From NCBI RefSeq assembly GCF_019175285.1, contig NC_056525.1:128376397-128440396 (forward strand): a DNA stretch of 64,000 nucleotides, written 5' to 3'. This DNA comes from Sceloporus undulatus (Eukaryota; Chordata; Lepidosauria; Squamata; Phrynosomatidae). The notes beneath the pieces are model-generated. The model did not search any database. It was not told the origin of the DNA and saw only the letters and a list, made by a program, of their open reading frames with translations. The translations under genes were made by a program, and so were the position numbers. Positions 55,187 through 58,330 of this stretch are shown here, piece after piece (position 1 is the first letter of the stretch; each line of letters opens with the position of its first letter).

Positions 55187-57664
55187 TTTTATTTATAGAC
55201 TGCTATTCCGCAGTGATCATAGCGGTGTACAGTAAAAATTGCAATACAAAATTAGCCCCTACCCACCCCCTCACTAATTAATTAACTCACTAGTTAAGAT
55301 GAGTTAACTAGCCCTCTTCAAAAGGTATTTAATTAAATAATTAGAGATGGTATCCCCAACACCTGGAAAGAAGCAAATATAATTTTGATTCCCAAAGAAG
55401 GGAAGGACTCAAGCCTCCCTCAAAACTATATACCTATTTCATTGCTGAATACGGATTATAAAATATTTACAAGCATACTGGTAGAAAGATTTTTTAAAAA
55501 TCTTACAAGGTTGGATAAAGGTGGATCAGAATGGTTTCTTACCAAACAGGCATTCTAAACAAAATATAAGAACAATAATAAATATAATTGAACATTACAG
55601 GGAAAAACCCCAGTAAAGAATTGGCATTGTTGTTCCTTGACGCAGAGAAAGCATTTGATAATTTAAATTGGCAATACATGTTAAAATTAATACAGAAATT
55701 AGGCCTTGGAGATAATTTAGTAAATTGGATTAAAGAAATATATACAGAACAAACTGCAAGAATTATTGCGAATGGAAGCAAAACAGATAAATGTAAGATT
55801 GACAAAGGTACTAGACAGGGGTGTCCTCTATCACCTTTATTATTTATAACATGCATAGAAATACTCTGTAATGAGATAAGATACGTTAAAGACATTAAAG
55901 GTACTAGAATAAAAGGACAGGAGTACAGAATTAAGGCATATGCTGATGATTTAGTTATAATAGTGGAGGACCCCTTAGTGAATATTGAAAAAATATTACA
56001 ATTAATTAATGATTTCGGAGAATGTGCAGGATTTAAAAATAATAAAACCAAATCAGCAATGATTACATGTAATCTGGAAAAAAGAAAGCAAGAATACTTA
56101 CAAATAAAATCTGGAATCCAAATACAGAAAAAAGTCAAATATTCTTTTTCTATTCTTTTTTCTTTTCCTTATTCTTTATTCTTTATAGATTGTTATACTT
56201 TATTCTTAATAAAAAAAAGTCAAATATTTGGGGGTATTTATAACAAATAAAAACAGTGATTTATTTGATAACAATTATAAGACAAATTGGCAAGAAATAA
56301 AGAAAAATCAGAAAATTTGGTCAAAATTACAAATATCTTGGCTGGGCAAAATTTCTATACTCAAAATGTGCATGCTCCTGAAAATAATTTTTCTATTTCA
56401 GAACTTCCCAATAATTACAAATGATCTAATCTTTGGACATTGGAAAAAAGATATACTAAAATTTATTTGGGCGAACAAAAAATCGAGAATAAAATGGAGC
56501 CCATTAATAGACAGCAAAGAAAGAGGAGGTTTATCTGTACCTGATTTTAAATTATACTACCACGCATACTGTTTAGATTGGGCCTGAGAGTGGATATATT
56601 TGGAGAATCAAAATTTATTAAATTTAGAGGGATTTAACTTAGCACATGGTTGGCATGCATATTTATGGTATGGGAAGGTTGTCCAGAACAAAAATTTTAA
56701 TGTATTCCTTATAATAAGGAAAGCACTACTGAGAGTATGGAAAATTTACAAAGAAAAAAAATATATAGAACTATTCCACACTGGGTATCCCTACATGAGG
56801 CCTTGTTAAAAAGAATTTGTTTAGAGAGCAGAGATGGGTTAAGCTATAAAGAAATTCTAAAAACAGAAAATGGAAAAAGAATAATAAATAATAATAAAAA
56901 CGAAAGAAGAATTAGAAGAGAAAGGAATCAAATTACAATGGTTTTCATACTATCAATTGGCTGAACGATATAAAGTAGATAATAAACAACCAGGTTTCAG
57001 CACAAAAGAGACAGAACTAGATGAAATTGTTGCCAAAGGAAAGAGAAAAGGGCTTATCTCAAAACTATATGAATTTTGTCTTAAATTAGAATTGGAGAAG
57101 GAAATAATTAAACCTTGTATGGTTAGTTGGGCAAAAAAGCTAACGTTCTTTCTCAAAGACAGAAAGAGTGCATTGCATCAGCCCTGCTGATATAAACCTC
57201 CGAAATTCTTCCCATTTCCCAAAAGAAATATCCCTGTTATATTCAGAGATATAGCTGTGCTTGGTTTTGAGTGATATTTCCAAGTTACATAACTTAATAA
57301 ATTTTGACTTAACACCCCTCAGGCACAAAGCTTTAATTTAGTTCCATTCTCCTTCCAGATTTTAGTTGCAGTAATACCCAAGCAGGAAGCTTTCTTTCCT
57401 GTTTTTAGTTCAGTTTCATTTTATTTCTAGGCAGGAATCAGGAGTCTAACACAGTTTGGTACTGGGTGCTTTTGGAATTATTTCAGTACCTGTACTTTGT
57501 TTAAAGTTTTAAATTGACTTCATGCCACTCACTGTGAATTTCCAGAGTCCACCAATGCCACCAGTCTTTTCAAAGCAGATAGGCTCCAGCCCTTCATTCA
57601 GACAACATTTGATGGATGCTAGTCCACTCACACCTGCCCCAACAATTGCTACTTTTAGTACCAT
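2519..57664 (-). CDS. FMO2-like: Flavin-containing monooxygenase (FMO2/FMO3-like), 8 coding exons
   Basis: FMOs are ER-membrane flavoenzymes that use FAD, NADPH and oxygen to oxygenate soft nucleophiles (amines, sulfides). The eight exons total 1,632 nt and give 543 residues, within the usual 530-560. Visible motifs are the FAD loop GAGVSG (9-14), Asn61 in ITNTSKEM, the FMO signature [11 protein letters not shown] (166-176), the NADPH loop GAGNTGG (191-197), FTTGY (326-330), [16 protein letters not shown] in the last exon, and a hydrophobic anchor at about 514-533 ending PRLK. Every coding junction is GT-AG and phase-compatible, and no exon has an internal stop. Wording such as [21 protein letters not shown] and LKPLKTRA resembles FMO2 more than FMO5 as I recall those proteins; the paralogue assignment is inference. 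The gene looks functional although seven transposon-filled introns stretch it to 55 kb. The start codon sits in a strong ACCATGG context. Confidence 0.95.
2991..3195 (-). mobile_element. CR1 3' fragment (antisense)
   Basis: Reverse copy of the same CR1 tail: ATAGAATTGGAAGAGACC at its 3' end, then 'GATGGCCATCCAGCCTCTG' and a degraded frame encoding the LNVRRSF region. Confidence 0.8.
3196..3961. other. Intron 8 segment with little recognisable content
   Basis: Mostly unassigned AT-rich sequence. A word of about 42 bp at 3378-3420 recurs at 5267-5308. Around 3840-3960 is a degraded repeat. I see no gene. Confidence 0.5.
3965..4197. mobile_element. Palindromic Harbinger-like MITE, copy 1
   Basis: A 233-bp near-perfect inverted repeat with ends GGCCTGTTATAGACTG and CAGTCTGTAATAGGCC. 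It is flanked by TAA on both sides (3962-3964, 4198-4200), the 3-bp duplication expected of PIF/Harbinger. The arms carry CCAAAATAAAGCTGCTTC and GAGGTATGCTGTTTAAATGA. Confidence 0.85.
4583..4807. mobile_element. Palindromic Harbinger-like MITE, copy 2
   Basis: Same family as 3965-4197, starting GGGGCCCATACAGAC after a TA. The right end is shortened at GGCCTGTC. Confidence 0.8.
4808..5265. repeat. Pyrimidine-rich degenerate repeat tract
   Basis: Irregular repetition of TTGCACTGCTCACTC and CTCCTTCTC-like words. Open frames here are low-complexity and are not genes. Confidence 0.5.
5315..5672 (+). mobile_element. CR1 3' end
   Basis: Same C-terminal ORF2/3' UTR region as at 1596-2245 ('GAGATGATATGATAACCCTG', 'TCTATGATTCTATGATT'). 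It lies just 3' of FMO exon 8 in intron 8. Confidence 0.85.
5926..5998 (-). CDS. FMO2-like: FMO exon 8 (73-nt exon)
   Basis: Exactly 73 nt, the length I recall for this FMO exon. The acceptor is TATATCCAG and the donor AAAT|GTATGT. With flanking split codons it reads [20 protein letters not shown] then TLLKM, matching the xCKLPPxxxMM-type stretch of the family. Four lysines in a row are notable. Phases fit exon 7 (one base carried) and exon 9 (one base completes the Met codon). Confidence 0.93.
6144..6379. mobile_element. Palindromic Harbinger-like MITE, copy 3
   Basis: Ends GGGCCCAAACAGACAGG and CTTGTCTGTTCGGGTCC with TTT on both sides. Same inverted-arm family as copies 1 and 2. Confidence 0.8.
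6998..7144 (-). other. Unassigned short ORF with signal-peptide-like start
   Basis: ATG at 7144 opens [19 protein letters not shown], a basic-hydrophobic start like a secretion signal. An acceptor-like TTCCTCTTCCCAG lies just upstream (to 7158) and a donor-like GTGAGT follows codon 18 (7090). I recognise no family, and it lies inside FMO intron 7 on the same strand. It could be a lone exon, a captured fragment or chance. Confidence 0.25.
7540..7715. mobile_element. Probable nonautonomous DNA element fragment
   Basis: Contains short inverted words around GCGAATTCACGTGAATGC and shares the 'GAATTCACG' style of the segment near 22.5-22.7 kb. Family unclear. Confidence 0.3.
9343..9564. mobile_element. 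Foldback MITE inside the BovB LINE
   Basis: Long inverted arms (CTCTTAAAGAGGTACTATTC, TTGCATGCTGGGATTGGCAG and their complements). Ends are GATGTTTATCA/TGATAAACACC, with TTA-like flanks suggesting a Harbinger-type insertion. Confidence 0.8.
10119..10487 (-). CDS. Uncharacterised acidic ORF inside the hAT element
   Basis: 122 codons, open from [16 protein letters not shown] to its stop. The first about 80 residues are rich in E, P and S with a repeated [17 protein letters not shown] pattern. The C-terminal part is basic ([14 protein letters not shown]). I recognise no domain. An AATAAA-bearing, LTR-like stretch lies upstream on the same strand (about 10500-10740), so this may be debris of a retroelement carried by the hAT. 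Expression is unknown. Confidence 0.4.
   Translation of the reverse strand: MEADLLASVMPSLEDGLEDSEDELEPLGSEPIMEKPEPQGLEPVMEEPEAGPSSAGAESMAPPEVQQSSLPGAEAVDMEEHLGSVPTFNERRAEREGLRRSRRLYQKRLRNQAQLKASSLPS
10745..10940. repeat. Segment identical (inverted) to 61080-61275
   Basis: About 195 bp from GGGGGAGTAACCATTTGG to ACTCCCTCTCTA match the reverse complement of 61080-61275 without a visible difference. The second copy ends at an N gap. Confidence 0.9.
11006..11108 (+). repeat. (TATC)n microsatellite
   Basis: Two arrays of TATC (about 11006-11048 and 11062-11108) separated by a short CTACAAGG spacer. Confidence 0.9.
12265..12605 (+). mobile_element. L2 LINE 3' tail
   Basis: Ends of the L2 frame ('GGTCTTCTGGAAGAGATCC', 'AAGATGGATCTCTTCTGG'), a 3' UTR and a terminal (AATAATAAC)n. 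Confidence 0.75.
12768..13140 (-). mobile_element. tRNA-derived SINE, split by a MITE
   Basis: Antisense copy of the lizard tRNA-SINE seen at 31.6, 37.0 and 39.0 kb: 'TATGCCTTCAAGTCATTTCC' on one side and 'TTTGCAAAATTTGTTCAGAG' on the other of the insertion 12812-13011. Confidence 0.75.
12812..13011. mobile_element. Harbinger-like MITE (CACACTGC family)
   Basis: Ends GAGCCAAAACACACTGCC and GCAGTGTATTTTGGAC, arms CTGGCTCAATGCTAGGAAAT and complement. Flanked by TAA (12809-12811, 13012-13014). Inserted into an older SINE. Confidence 0.85.
13794..14126 (-). mobile_element. Sauria SINE (antisense)
   Basis: Contains AGGTAAAGGTAAGTC at its 3' tail and, in order, the 'GATGAGCACC', 'CACATGACCAC', 'GGTAACAGCGTT', 'AAATGCAAGTAGA' and tRNA-like 'GGTTCGA..' blocks of the known Sauria SINE, degraded. 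Confidence 0.9.
14390..14500 (+). mobile_element. LINE/SINE 3' tail with (AAT)n
   Basis: 'TTAGATTGTAAGCCTGAGGG', 'ACAGCGCTTTATAAATAAA' and (TAA)n, a common vertebrate retroposon tail. About 14500-14930 is AT-rich with nothing I can name. Confidence 0.6.
14935..15528. mobile_element. Harbinger-like MITE (CACACTGC family) with an inner MITE
   Basis: Left half 14935-15051 starts GGTCCAAAACACACTGCAG. The right half resumes AGAGAAGGCTTAATG at 15419 and ends near 15528. The break falls at the same internal position as an intact copy's 'CTCTGACAGAGAAGG'. Confidence 0.75.
15052..15418. mobile_element. Foldback MITE nested in the previous element
   Basis: Ends GGGGTTTATCACACGG and CTGTGTGATAAACTCC. 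Internal arms GTTTTGCACGATTTAATG and TTTGGCAAAAACGGAAG pair with their complements. 367 bp. Confidence 0.8.
15531..18344 (+). mobile_element. L2-clade LINE, 2.8 kb
   Basis: The frames give an endonuclease tail ([17 protein letters not shown]), RT motifs [27 protein letters not shown] and [19 protein letters not shown], and the C-terminal [20 protein letters not shown] and [11 protein letters not shown]. The 3' UTR ends AATAAAGCTATA(TTA)n. Stops and frameshifts make it inactive. A 35-bp tandem duplication lies at 16894-16963 and a perfect-looking hairpin at about 18185-18242. Confidence 0.92.
16894..16963 (+). repeat. 35-bp tandem duplication inside the L2
   Basis: TTATCTCCGTCTGGGCATC...GGGGAAGTGTGA occurs twice in a row with one difference (TCGACA/TCAACA). 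It repeats part of the RT coding region. Confidence 0.9.
18358..18490 (-). mobile_element. tRNA-derived SINE fragment (antisense)
   Basis: 'GGCAAGATTTGTTCAGAAGG', 'GAGAGAATGTAACTTGCCC' and 'GTTTTCATGGCTGAGC' match the reverse of the SINE body at 31.6 and 37.0 kb. Confidence 0.7.
18578..18908 (+). mobile_element. Sauria SINE (sense), next to FMO exon 7
   Basis: A tRNA-like head ('GTGGCTCAAGTGATTAAGAC'), 'CTTCTGCCAACCTAGCA', 'AAAGCATGCAAATGCAAGTA', 'GATGAGCACTGCCCC' and the tail TCTTTACCTTTACC. It ends about 40 nt from the exon 7 donor in intron 7. Confidence 0.92.
18948..19300 (-). CDS. FMO2-like: FMO exon 7
   Basis: 353 nt, one codon shorter than the 356 nt I recall for mammals, same phases. 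The acceptor is TGCTTAATAG and the donor AATG|GTAAGA. It encodes [50 protein letters not shown] and [14 protein letters not shown], then [16 protein letters not shown] stands for the family's FATGY motif. An antisense L1 begins only about 33 nt upstream of this acceptor. Confidence 0.94.
19334..21262 (+). mobile_element. L1 LINE 3' part filling FMO intron 6
   Basis: ORF2 C-terminal region: [51 protein letters not shown], '[13 protein letters not shown]', then a 3' UTR ending 'CAATAAAGACTATTTAAAAAAA'. It is 5'-truncated and antisense to the FMO gene. Intron 6 is 2,227 nt, so without the L1 it would be about 300 nt. Confidence 0.9.
21528..21727 (-). CDS. FMO2-like: FMO exon 6
   Basis: 200 nt, residues 210-275 plus two bases. 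The acceptor is CCCCTTTAG and the donor CAAAG|GTATTC. It encodes [15 protein letters not shown], then [11 protein letters not shown], and ends [16 protein letters not shown]. The [11 protein letters not shown] block is strongly FMO-like and closest in memory to FMO2. Confidence 0.94.
21820..21940 (+). mobile_element. tRNA-derived SINE fragment
   Basis: 'CACCATGGTGTAGTGATTTG', 'GATCATGGTTTGATTCC' and 'CATGGAAACTCACTGGGTAA', the head of the common lizard SINE. Confidence 0.75.
22500..22735. mobile_element. Possible nonautonomous DNA element
   Basis: Inverted words around GAATTCACG/CGTGATA and repeated GTGAATTC/GAATTCAC suggest a foldback element related to the one at about 7.6 kb. Ends not resolved. 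Confidence 0.3.
22736..22865 (+). repeat. C/T-rich duplicated tract
   Basis: CCTGGCCCCTTT..GTCCTGCTCC..TCCTCCTCCTGCA occurs twice (about 68 bp apart), followed by (TCC)n. Confidence 0.75.
22980..23335 (-). mobile_element. Tigger-like nonautonomous element (TTTGCGGCTTTGA family)
   Basis: Internal repeats 'CTATGGCCAACATCTGCCAG', 'CTATAGTCAGCATCTGAAAG' and an end 'CCGCAAATATGGAAGGTC'. Related copies lie at 46527-48497 (split) and 61400-61775. Confidence 0.6.
23669..23842. mobile_element. Tigger-like nonautonomous element, TA-flanked
   Basis: Starts TA|CAGTTGGCCCTCCTTATAGG and ends near ACAGTGGACTA|TA. A relative is at about 39396-39580. Confidence 0.6.
23847..25224 (+). mobile_element. Ty3/gypsy fossil, 1.38 kb, internally deleted
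   Basis: It starts TGTTAGAATCC and ends CACTCTGACA. A 5-bp ATACT flanks both sides (23842-23846, 25225-25229). Repeated LTR-type blocks lie at 24028-24180 and 24979-25146, the 3' one containing AATAAAG. Between them is a piece of pol: the RT thumb/RNase H region ([56 protein letters not shown]). Gag, protease, most of RT and integrase are absent, so it is broken. The similar LTR blocks suggest moderate age. Confidence 0.88.
25521..26689. mobile_element. Harbinger-like nonautonomous element, 1.17 kb
   Basis: Inverted ends GGGCCCATTCACA and TATGAATGGGGCC with TTG on both sides. The interior is GC-rich at the left. A unit of about 75 bp is repeated near 25985-26235, and (AAAAC)n and (GA)n tracts follow. 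No transposase. Confidence 0.7.
25985..26235 (+). repeat. Three copies of a ~75-bp unit within the element
   Basis: 'CAATTTTTTTGAGCGAACAT', 'GCGCATTGTTTATATTCCAG' and 'TGTTGCAAACAATCAATGTT' recur; the third copy is diverged and partial (GAGCAAATATGCGAATGATT). Confidence 0.85.
26776..27110 (+). mobile_element. GC-rich MITE (GGCGGGATATAGACCGCC end), right end unclear
   Basis: The left end GGCGGGATATAGACCGCC matches the inverted right end of 42309-42673. The inside has hairpins (AAAGAACCTGCAAAAAGCAG) and CG-rich words. The right terminus is not found. Confidence 0.6.
27354..27669. mobile_element. Foldback MITE
   Basis: The arm GGGATCATTTTCAGACAC..GAGCATTAATC..AACCTGCAGAGAAAGTGGACA pairs with the reverse stretch at about 27545-27625. 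Starts GGAGTTTACCACATGGG; the right end is approximate. Confidence 0.65.
28475..28865. mobile_element. Nonautonomous Tc/mariner-type element (CTCATGTATAAGTC ends)
   Basis: 'TATATACTCATGTATAAGTC' at the left, 'CGACTTATCCATGGG' and 'CTTGACTTATGCATGGTCAA' internally and 'GTGTATATGGTATA' at the right form an inverted layout. No coding region. Confidence 0.5.
29010..29450 (+). mobile_element. Possible solo LTR-like fossil
   Basis: One AATAAA (29252) is followed by a run into CTCATTGAGTGAAG. The 3' part 'TTGGTACCAGCTCGGGGC' looks like LTR-adjacent sequence. No internal genes; a family cannot be named. Confidence 0.3.
29770..29912 (-). CDS. FMO2-like: FMO exon 5 (FMO signature and NADPH loop)
   Basis: 143 nt, residues 162-209. 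The acceptor is TTTTTCCCCTCAG and the donor CTAAG|GTAAAT. It encodes [17 protein letters not shown], the FMO signature, followed by [16 protein letters not shown], the NADPH-binding loop. The usual vertebrate wording is GxGNSG; here Thr and an extra Gly stand at that position, a conservative change. Confidence 0.94.
30036..30640 (-). mobile_element. L2 LINE 3' part (antisense to window, same strand as FMO)
   Basis: ORF2 C-terminus is open over about 140 codons: [66 protein letters not shown]. The 3' UTR ends in AAAATTTTTATTTAT-type tails at 30036-30100. It lies in FMO intron 4. Confidence 0.9.
31568..31796 (+). mobile_element. tRNA-derived SINE
   Basis: A box-like TTGTAGTGGTTTGAGTG, B box-like GGGTTCAGATCC, body 'GAACTCACTGGATGACAAG' and tail GTGCACAACAACAA. 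Confidence 0.85.
32161..32390. mobile_element. Tigger-like MITE, TA-flanked
   Basis: Left TAGTCAGCCCTTCTTATACA and right GTATAACAAGGGTCCACTG are inverted copies flanked by TA. The inside has 'CAAGCATCCACGGTTTGAGA', a style known from pogo/Tigger MITEs. Confidence 0.8.
32739..33210. mobile_element. GC-rich hAT nonautonomous element with 8-bp duplication
   Basis: AGGCTTGCCAAATCC at the left and AATATGGCAACCCTAT at the right are inverted. CCTAAGAT lies on both sides (32731-32738, 33211-33218). The middle (about 32830-33150) is several inverted modules of GGCCTGGGCCT..GAGGCCCAGGCCGAAGC. Long overlapping ORFs are GC artefacts. Confidence 0.88.
33286..33448 (-). CDS. FMO2-like: FMO exon 4
   Basis: 163 nt, residues 108-161 plus one base. 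The acceptor is TTTTTACAAG and the donor TCCGG|GTAAGT. It encodes [24 protein letters not shown] and [17 protein letters not shown], the conserved strand leading to the NADPH domain. It is open throughout. Confidence 0.94.
33890..34995. other. Intron 3 segment, no recognised element
   Basis: AT-rich unique-looking sequence without long ORFs, SINE heads or LINE tails that I can identify. Confidence 0.4.
34998..35335. repeat. Degraded hAT/other repeat pieces
   Basis: 'GTAGTGATGGCAAACCTTTT' followed by 'AGAGACCAAGTGCCCAA' is the familiar start of a vertebrate hAT MITE. 35200-35335 ends 'TCTGGTCACCCTGAG', resembling a hAT end. Confidence 0.4.
35340..36650 (+). mobile_element. Unclassified GC-rich retroelement-like block
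   Basis: GC-rich segment with several overlapping short ORFs, including [19 protein letters not shown] and [18 protein letters not shown]. It ends with 'TTCCTGTATTCAATAAAGTTGTG', a poly(A) signal in the plus strand, and composition changes sharply at both ends. It resembles the 3' part of a retrotransposon but I cannot name the family. No ORF is claimed as a host gene. Confidence 0.35.
37031..37212 (+). mobile_element. tRNA-derived SINE
   Basis: 'GAGACCAGGGTTCAATTCCC' (B box), 'GCTCAGCCATGAAACCCACT', 'CTTGAAGACACAACAACAA'. Confidence 0.85.
37350..37520 (-). mobile_element. L2 3' tail fragment
   Basis: Antisense 'AATAAAATTTTTATTTACAT', 'CTGGGGCGGCTTACAAG', as in other L2 tails of the window. 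Confidence 0.6.
37533..37826. mobile_element. Foldback MITE
   Basis: 'GGTTTTACCTCTTCCGGCTT' pairs with 'AAAGACGAAAGAGGTAAGCC'. The inner arms CAAGATGCATCCTGGGTCAA and CAACCCAGGATGCATCCGGG pair too. Confidence 0.75.
37836..38345 (+). repeat. ~85-bp minisatellite, 6 copies, in an L2 3' UTR
   Basis: Units start TTGGCMTCAGAGGGAGCGAT at 37836, 37920, 38002, 38087, 38172 and 38257. Each continues CAGGCAGAC..CAACATCAGGGACTGCCTGA. Directly downstream is an L2-type tail ending CTATAAATAAAACG(TAT)n at about 38460. Confidence 0.93.
38346..38465 (+). mobile_element. L2 3' terminus
   Basis: 'CACTGCTATGATCATTGCGG' and 'AATAGCAGTCTATAAATAAA' followed by (TTA)n. The same tail occurs reversed at 55126-55325. 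Confidence 0.8.
38723..38936. mobile_element. Harbinger-like MITE (CACACTGC family), whole
   Basis: Ends GGCCCCAAACACCCTACAG and CTGATACAGACC, TAA on both sides (38720-38722, 38937-38939), inverted arms around CTAGGGAATTCTGGGAATTG. Confidence 0.88.
39007..39312 (+). mobile_element. tRNA-derived SINE with a second, headless body
   Basis: 'GCCAGCATGGTGTAGTGGTT' head, body and 'GAAGGCACACAACACC' tail, then a second body 'CAGGTCACACTCTCTCAG' to 'GAAGGCACACAACCCC'. No B box remains in the first copy. Confidence 0.85.
39396..39580. mobile_element. Tigger-like MITE
   Basis: Right end 'CCCCTTATACGGGGGGATCCACTG' (split: CCCCTTATACGGGG, GGATCCACTG) then TA; the interior resembles 23669-23842. The left end is degraded. 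Confidence 0.6.
39603..39755 (-). mobile_element. CR1 3' fragment
   Basis: 'AGAATCATAGAATTATAGAG', 'GATGCCCATCCAGCCTCTG', antisense CR1 tail. Confidence 0.85.
39760..40925 (-). mobile_element. L2 LINE fragments, antisense
   Basis: 39760-40064 is an L2 3' tail and C-terminus ('AGGCCTGCCGGAAGAGATCC'). 40126-40925 gives the endonuclease/linker region ([53 protein letters not shown]). A 61-bp foreign inverted segment sits between them at 40065-40125. Confidence 0.85.
40940..41400. other. GC-rich low-complexity segment with GGCT repeats
   Basis: Contains (GGCT)n near 41190-41212 and duplicated phrases ('CTTCCTGAGGGYTGGGGGA'). No gene family recognised. Confidence 0.4.
41400..41515 (-). mobile_element. 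CR1 fragment (antisense)
   Basis: 'ACTGTCAGGAAGTTCTTCCT' and 'CTGGAGCAGCAGAAAACAAG' are the reverse of the CR1 C-terminal frame; the insertion continues no further. Confidence 0.75.
42025..42236 (-). mobile_element. tRNA-derived SINE, second type (antisense)
   Basis: Reverse reads AGCCCTGGTGGTGCAGTGGT (A box region) and GTTGTGAGTTCGATCCTG (B box), with body to 'AAGCGGTTTACAATGTG'. Same type at 44985-45166. Confidence 0.85.
42309..42673. mobile_element. GC-rich MITE, inverted ends
   Basis: GGTGGGATACAAACCGCC and GGCGGTCTATATCCCGCC are inverted; the inside has palindromes CTAACCCTAGTACGTATAGA and many CG dinucleotides. Sits in the gypsy fossil. Confidence 0.8.
44477..45325 (+). mobile_element. 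CR1 3' end split by a hAT MITE and a SINE
   Basis: CR1 wording at 44477-44760 ('GAAGAGAAGATTGAGATG', 'TTCCTGCATAGCAGAGGATT') resumes at about 45265 ('GGTCTGGACTAAATGATCC'). Between are a hAT-type start CCTGCACAACATACGGCCCA (44766) and an antisense tRNA-SINE (44985-45166). Confidence 0.75.
44985..45166 (-). mobile_element. tRNA-derived SINE, second type (antisense)
   Basis: 'ACACTGCACCACCAGGGCTC' at the head side and 'TAAGCAGTCTCTAAGCAATT' at the tail side match 42025-42236. Confidence 0.8.
45640..45725 (+). mobile_element. SINE/LINE tail fragment
   Basis: 'AAAAAGGATGTTGGACTAGA' and 'GGTCTAATACAGCAAATTTC' resemble a CR1/L3-type tail. Just downstream of FMO exon 3. Confidence 0.45.
45902..46090 (-). 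CDS. FMO2-like: FMO exon 3
   Basis: 189 nt, phase 0, residues 45-107. The acceptor is TGCACAG|GAA and the donor AAG|GTGAGG. It begins [17 protein letters not shown] and ends LLDYIHFK. Asn61, the residue changed in the human FMO3 N61S trimethylaminuria allele, is present. The segment [13 protein letters not shown] is typical of vertebrate FMO1-4. As I recall, the size equals that of the mammalian exon. Confidence 0.94.
47218..47345 (+). mobile_element. Penelope-like element end inserted in CR1
   Basis: 'GATGCCAGCCACAGATGTAG', 'CTTCTAGAACATGGCCACAT', 'GGCCATGAAAGCCTTTGACT'. Same sequence family as 49869-50075 and 62955-63815. Confidence 0.7.
47489..47547 (+). mobile_element. ~59-bp L1 tail insertion
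   Basis: TTATGTAATG...AAATAAATAAAG(A)n, flanked by AAATGTG on both sides. Sequence without it matches CR1 elsewhere ('ATGTGTGATGCGGCAGC'). Confidence 0.65.
48500..49868. other. Intron 2 segment with no recognised element
   Basis: Mostly unassigned AT-rich sequence; a T-rich 'TTTTTTGTAATAATTTTTAT' at 49475 may be an L1 tail. No supported gene. Confidence 0.4.
49869..50075. mobile_element. Penelope-like element ends in inverted arrangement
   Basis: 'GGCTATGTGGCCATGTTCTA' to 'GGCTGGCATCTTCAGAGAA' is followed by the same words reversed ('GAGAACATGGCCACATAGCC'). Confidence 0.65.
51690..54195 (+). mobile_element. Second L1 nested in the first
   Basis: Flanked by AATAGATCCCCAGAGAAA (51672-51689) and AATAGATCCCCGGAGAAA (54196-54213). 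[60 protein letters not shown]. Part of ORF2 is missing near 52665. The C-terminus gives [17 protein letters not shown], and the element ends in an A-rich tail. Inactive. Confidence 0.92.
55126..55330 (-). mobile_element. L2 3' tail inserted in the first L1
   Basis: (ATA)n at 55126-55185, then 'TATAGACTGCTATTCCGCAG', the reverse of the tail at 38346-38465. L1 sequence resumes after about 55330. Confidence 0.85.
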
Positions 57665-57707
57665 GGTCTCTGGTGTCAAGGAAAAGGCCCTTTCTGTACA
57701 AGTATCC
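57533..57707 (-). CDS. FMO2-like: FMO exon 2 (first coding exon, start codon at 57664)
   Basis: The acceptor TTTCTTCTAG ends at 57708. About 43 nt of 5' UTR precede ATG at 57664. The coding part (132 nt, residues 1-44) begins [15 protein letters not shown], holds the FAD-binding GxGxxG loop and reads [15 protein letters not shown] to the donor ACA|GTGAGT. A longer upstream ORF in this frame starts across the splice site and is not the real start. The non-coding exon 1 was not found. Confidence 0.93.
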
Positions 57708-57709
57708 CT

Positions 57710-58330
57710 AGAAGAAAGGAATGAAATTAGCTCACAGAACAAGCAGTTCTTTCCACATAAATGCAGTACAAAGGTTATTACAACACTGTTTCTGGCAACG
57801 TGCTGTGAAGTTGCATAAGCAGCTGGTATTAATCAACCAGAGAATGTTGTGAAACACATTTAGCAATAAAGCTGGTTAACAAATTCAAATCAGTGTTATT
57901 AACTTTGGGGGTAGAGAAGGACTGGATAGCCTTTTCCTTTCCATTCTTCTGTTTCTCATTCAGTTTCTTTTCATAAATTTAGGATTATTGTATTACCTAT
58001 TTTGCTAGATTTTTTGGCATGTTATCCAGTTTGGATCATCAGGTGGCCCACAAATGAAACTTTAATTTTATCTAACAAGAAACTTCTCTAGCCCTACTGG
58101 AAGCTTGAGTCAGGAGGCACATTTTTTTACTTTTCTTCTTTTGAGAGAAACAAACCTGTTGTTGCCTTTCATTGTTTAGTCAATGAGAGAAATGTCTCAC
58201 AGCTTCATACAGATTTAAATAATAAAGTGATGTCTTCACCATTTATTGGGTAAATGTTGCAATTTGAGAGGAATATTCATCTCCAAATTGAAGAGGAACC
58301 ATTGCTGAGCACCATTTGGGTTTGGTTGGT
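57710..58330. other. Region upstream of FMO exon 2, no promoter recognised
   Basis: AT-rich and without CpG clustering, so it reads as intron 1 rather than a promoter. Confidence 0.4.

Larger units (their letters stand above)
50528..57137 (-). mobile_element. L1 LINE with 5' inversion (twin priming)
   Basis: Flanks AGCTAATGTTCTTTCTC (50511-50527) and AGCTAACGTTCTTTCTC (57138-57154) differ at one base. 50528-51425 is the L1 3' end in minus orientation (poly-T at its edge, [20 protein letters not shown]). 51426-57137 is the 5' part in plus orientation: endonuclease ([10 protein letters not shown]), RT ([41 protein letters not shown]) and down to '[12 protein letters not shown]'. The minus part resumes at [15 protein letters not shown], only about a dozen codons further along the L1. 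Two elements are inserted: an L1 at 51690-54195 and an L2 tail at about 55126-55330. Confidence 0.9.
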
